Positions 5,339-5,467 of a DNA stretch of 5,467 bases are shown piece after piece. The position numbers and the translations under genes were made by a program. The stretch spans positions 1 to 5,467 of the forward strand of contig SYDD01000246.1 of NCBI GenBank assembly GCA_005786775.1, given 5' to 3'. Numbering within the stretch: position 1 is the stretch's first letter; the number at the start of each line of letters is the position of its first letter. The stretch is from Opitutaceae bacterium. GTDB taxonomy: Bacteria > Verrucomicrobiota > Verrucomicrobiia > Opitutales > Opitutaceae. The notes beneath the pieces are model-generated. The model was given only the letters and a program-made list of their open reading frames with translations. It made no database searches and was not told where the DNA came from.

Positions 5339-5467
5339 TCACTCCGCCGGCGGGCGGGTGCTGGCCTGCGCCGGGGGCGCGGACGGATCGCGCGGGTCCG
5401 GCAGGGACAGGATCGCGGCGTGCCCGGCGCGGTTCCGGGCCGTGACGACCACCCGCCAGGGCGTGCC
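5339..5467 (-). CDS. C-terminal fragment of an unrecognised convergent gene (partial)
   Basis: Reading leftward from the window edge, this frame is open for 42 codons and ends at a TGA (5341-5339). Of the 42 codons, 41 end in G or C. The peptide starts with a plausible strand pattern, TPWRVVVTARNRAGHAAILSL in outline, then becomes a proline- and alanine-rich tail ending PPAE, which looks like a disordered C-terminus. I cannot assign a family. A competing plus-strand frame (GTG 5307 to the window edge) is equally rich in G/C third positions, but its product is rich in Gly, Arg and Cys and looks like a shadow. The 5' part lies outside the window, so the assignment is moderate at best. Confidence 0.45.
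   Translation of the reverse strand, partial: GTPWRVVVTARNRAGHAAILSLPDPRDPSAPPAQASTRPPAE

Overview
This is a 5.5 kb window of very GC-rich bacterial DNA. Codon third positions are almost all G or C, there is little intergenic space, and neighbouring genes often overlap by 4 nt. No marker gene fixes the taxon. The composition, together with a GT39-type membrane glycosyltransferase carrying the 'DSSYEWGQDL' block, would fit a high-GC Gram-negative such as an opitutal verrucomicrobium. That is an impression, not a demonstration.

Layout: (1) 4-291 (+), a complete pterin-4a-carbinolamine dehydratase, a housekeeping gene apparently unrelated to what follows. (2) 292-534, a spacer with a small hairpin and an uncertain 61-codon ORF (353-538) whose stop overlaps the probable GTG start of the next gene. 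(3) 535-5177 (+), a tight four-gene unit: a multi-spanning GT-C glycosyltransferase of the PMT/ArnT type, an ALG5/DPM1-like GT2 polyprenyl-phosphate glycosyltransferase, a class I SAM methyltransferase and an extended-SDR NAD(P)-dependent epimerase/reductase. The first and second pairs each join through an ATGA overlap. Between the GT2 and methyltransferase genes lie a perfect 16-nt GC palindrome, a 58-nt gap and a good Shine-Dalgarno. (4) 5178-5338, an intergenic stretch with hairpins. (5) 5339-5467 (-), the probable C-terminal end of a convergent, unrecognised gene that runs off the window.

How the genes may work together (inference): the GT2 enzyme would load a sugar onto a polyprenyl phosphate on the cytoplasmic face. 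After flipping, the GT-C enzyme would use that lipid-linked sugar as donor on the periplasmic side, with a protein, lipid or glycan acceptor. The methyltransferase and SDR could tailor the sugar, the lipid carrier or the acceptor. The window thus looks like a small envelope-glycosylation locus built from known families. I saw no RNA genes, insertion sequences, CRISPR arrays or phage genes.
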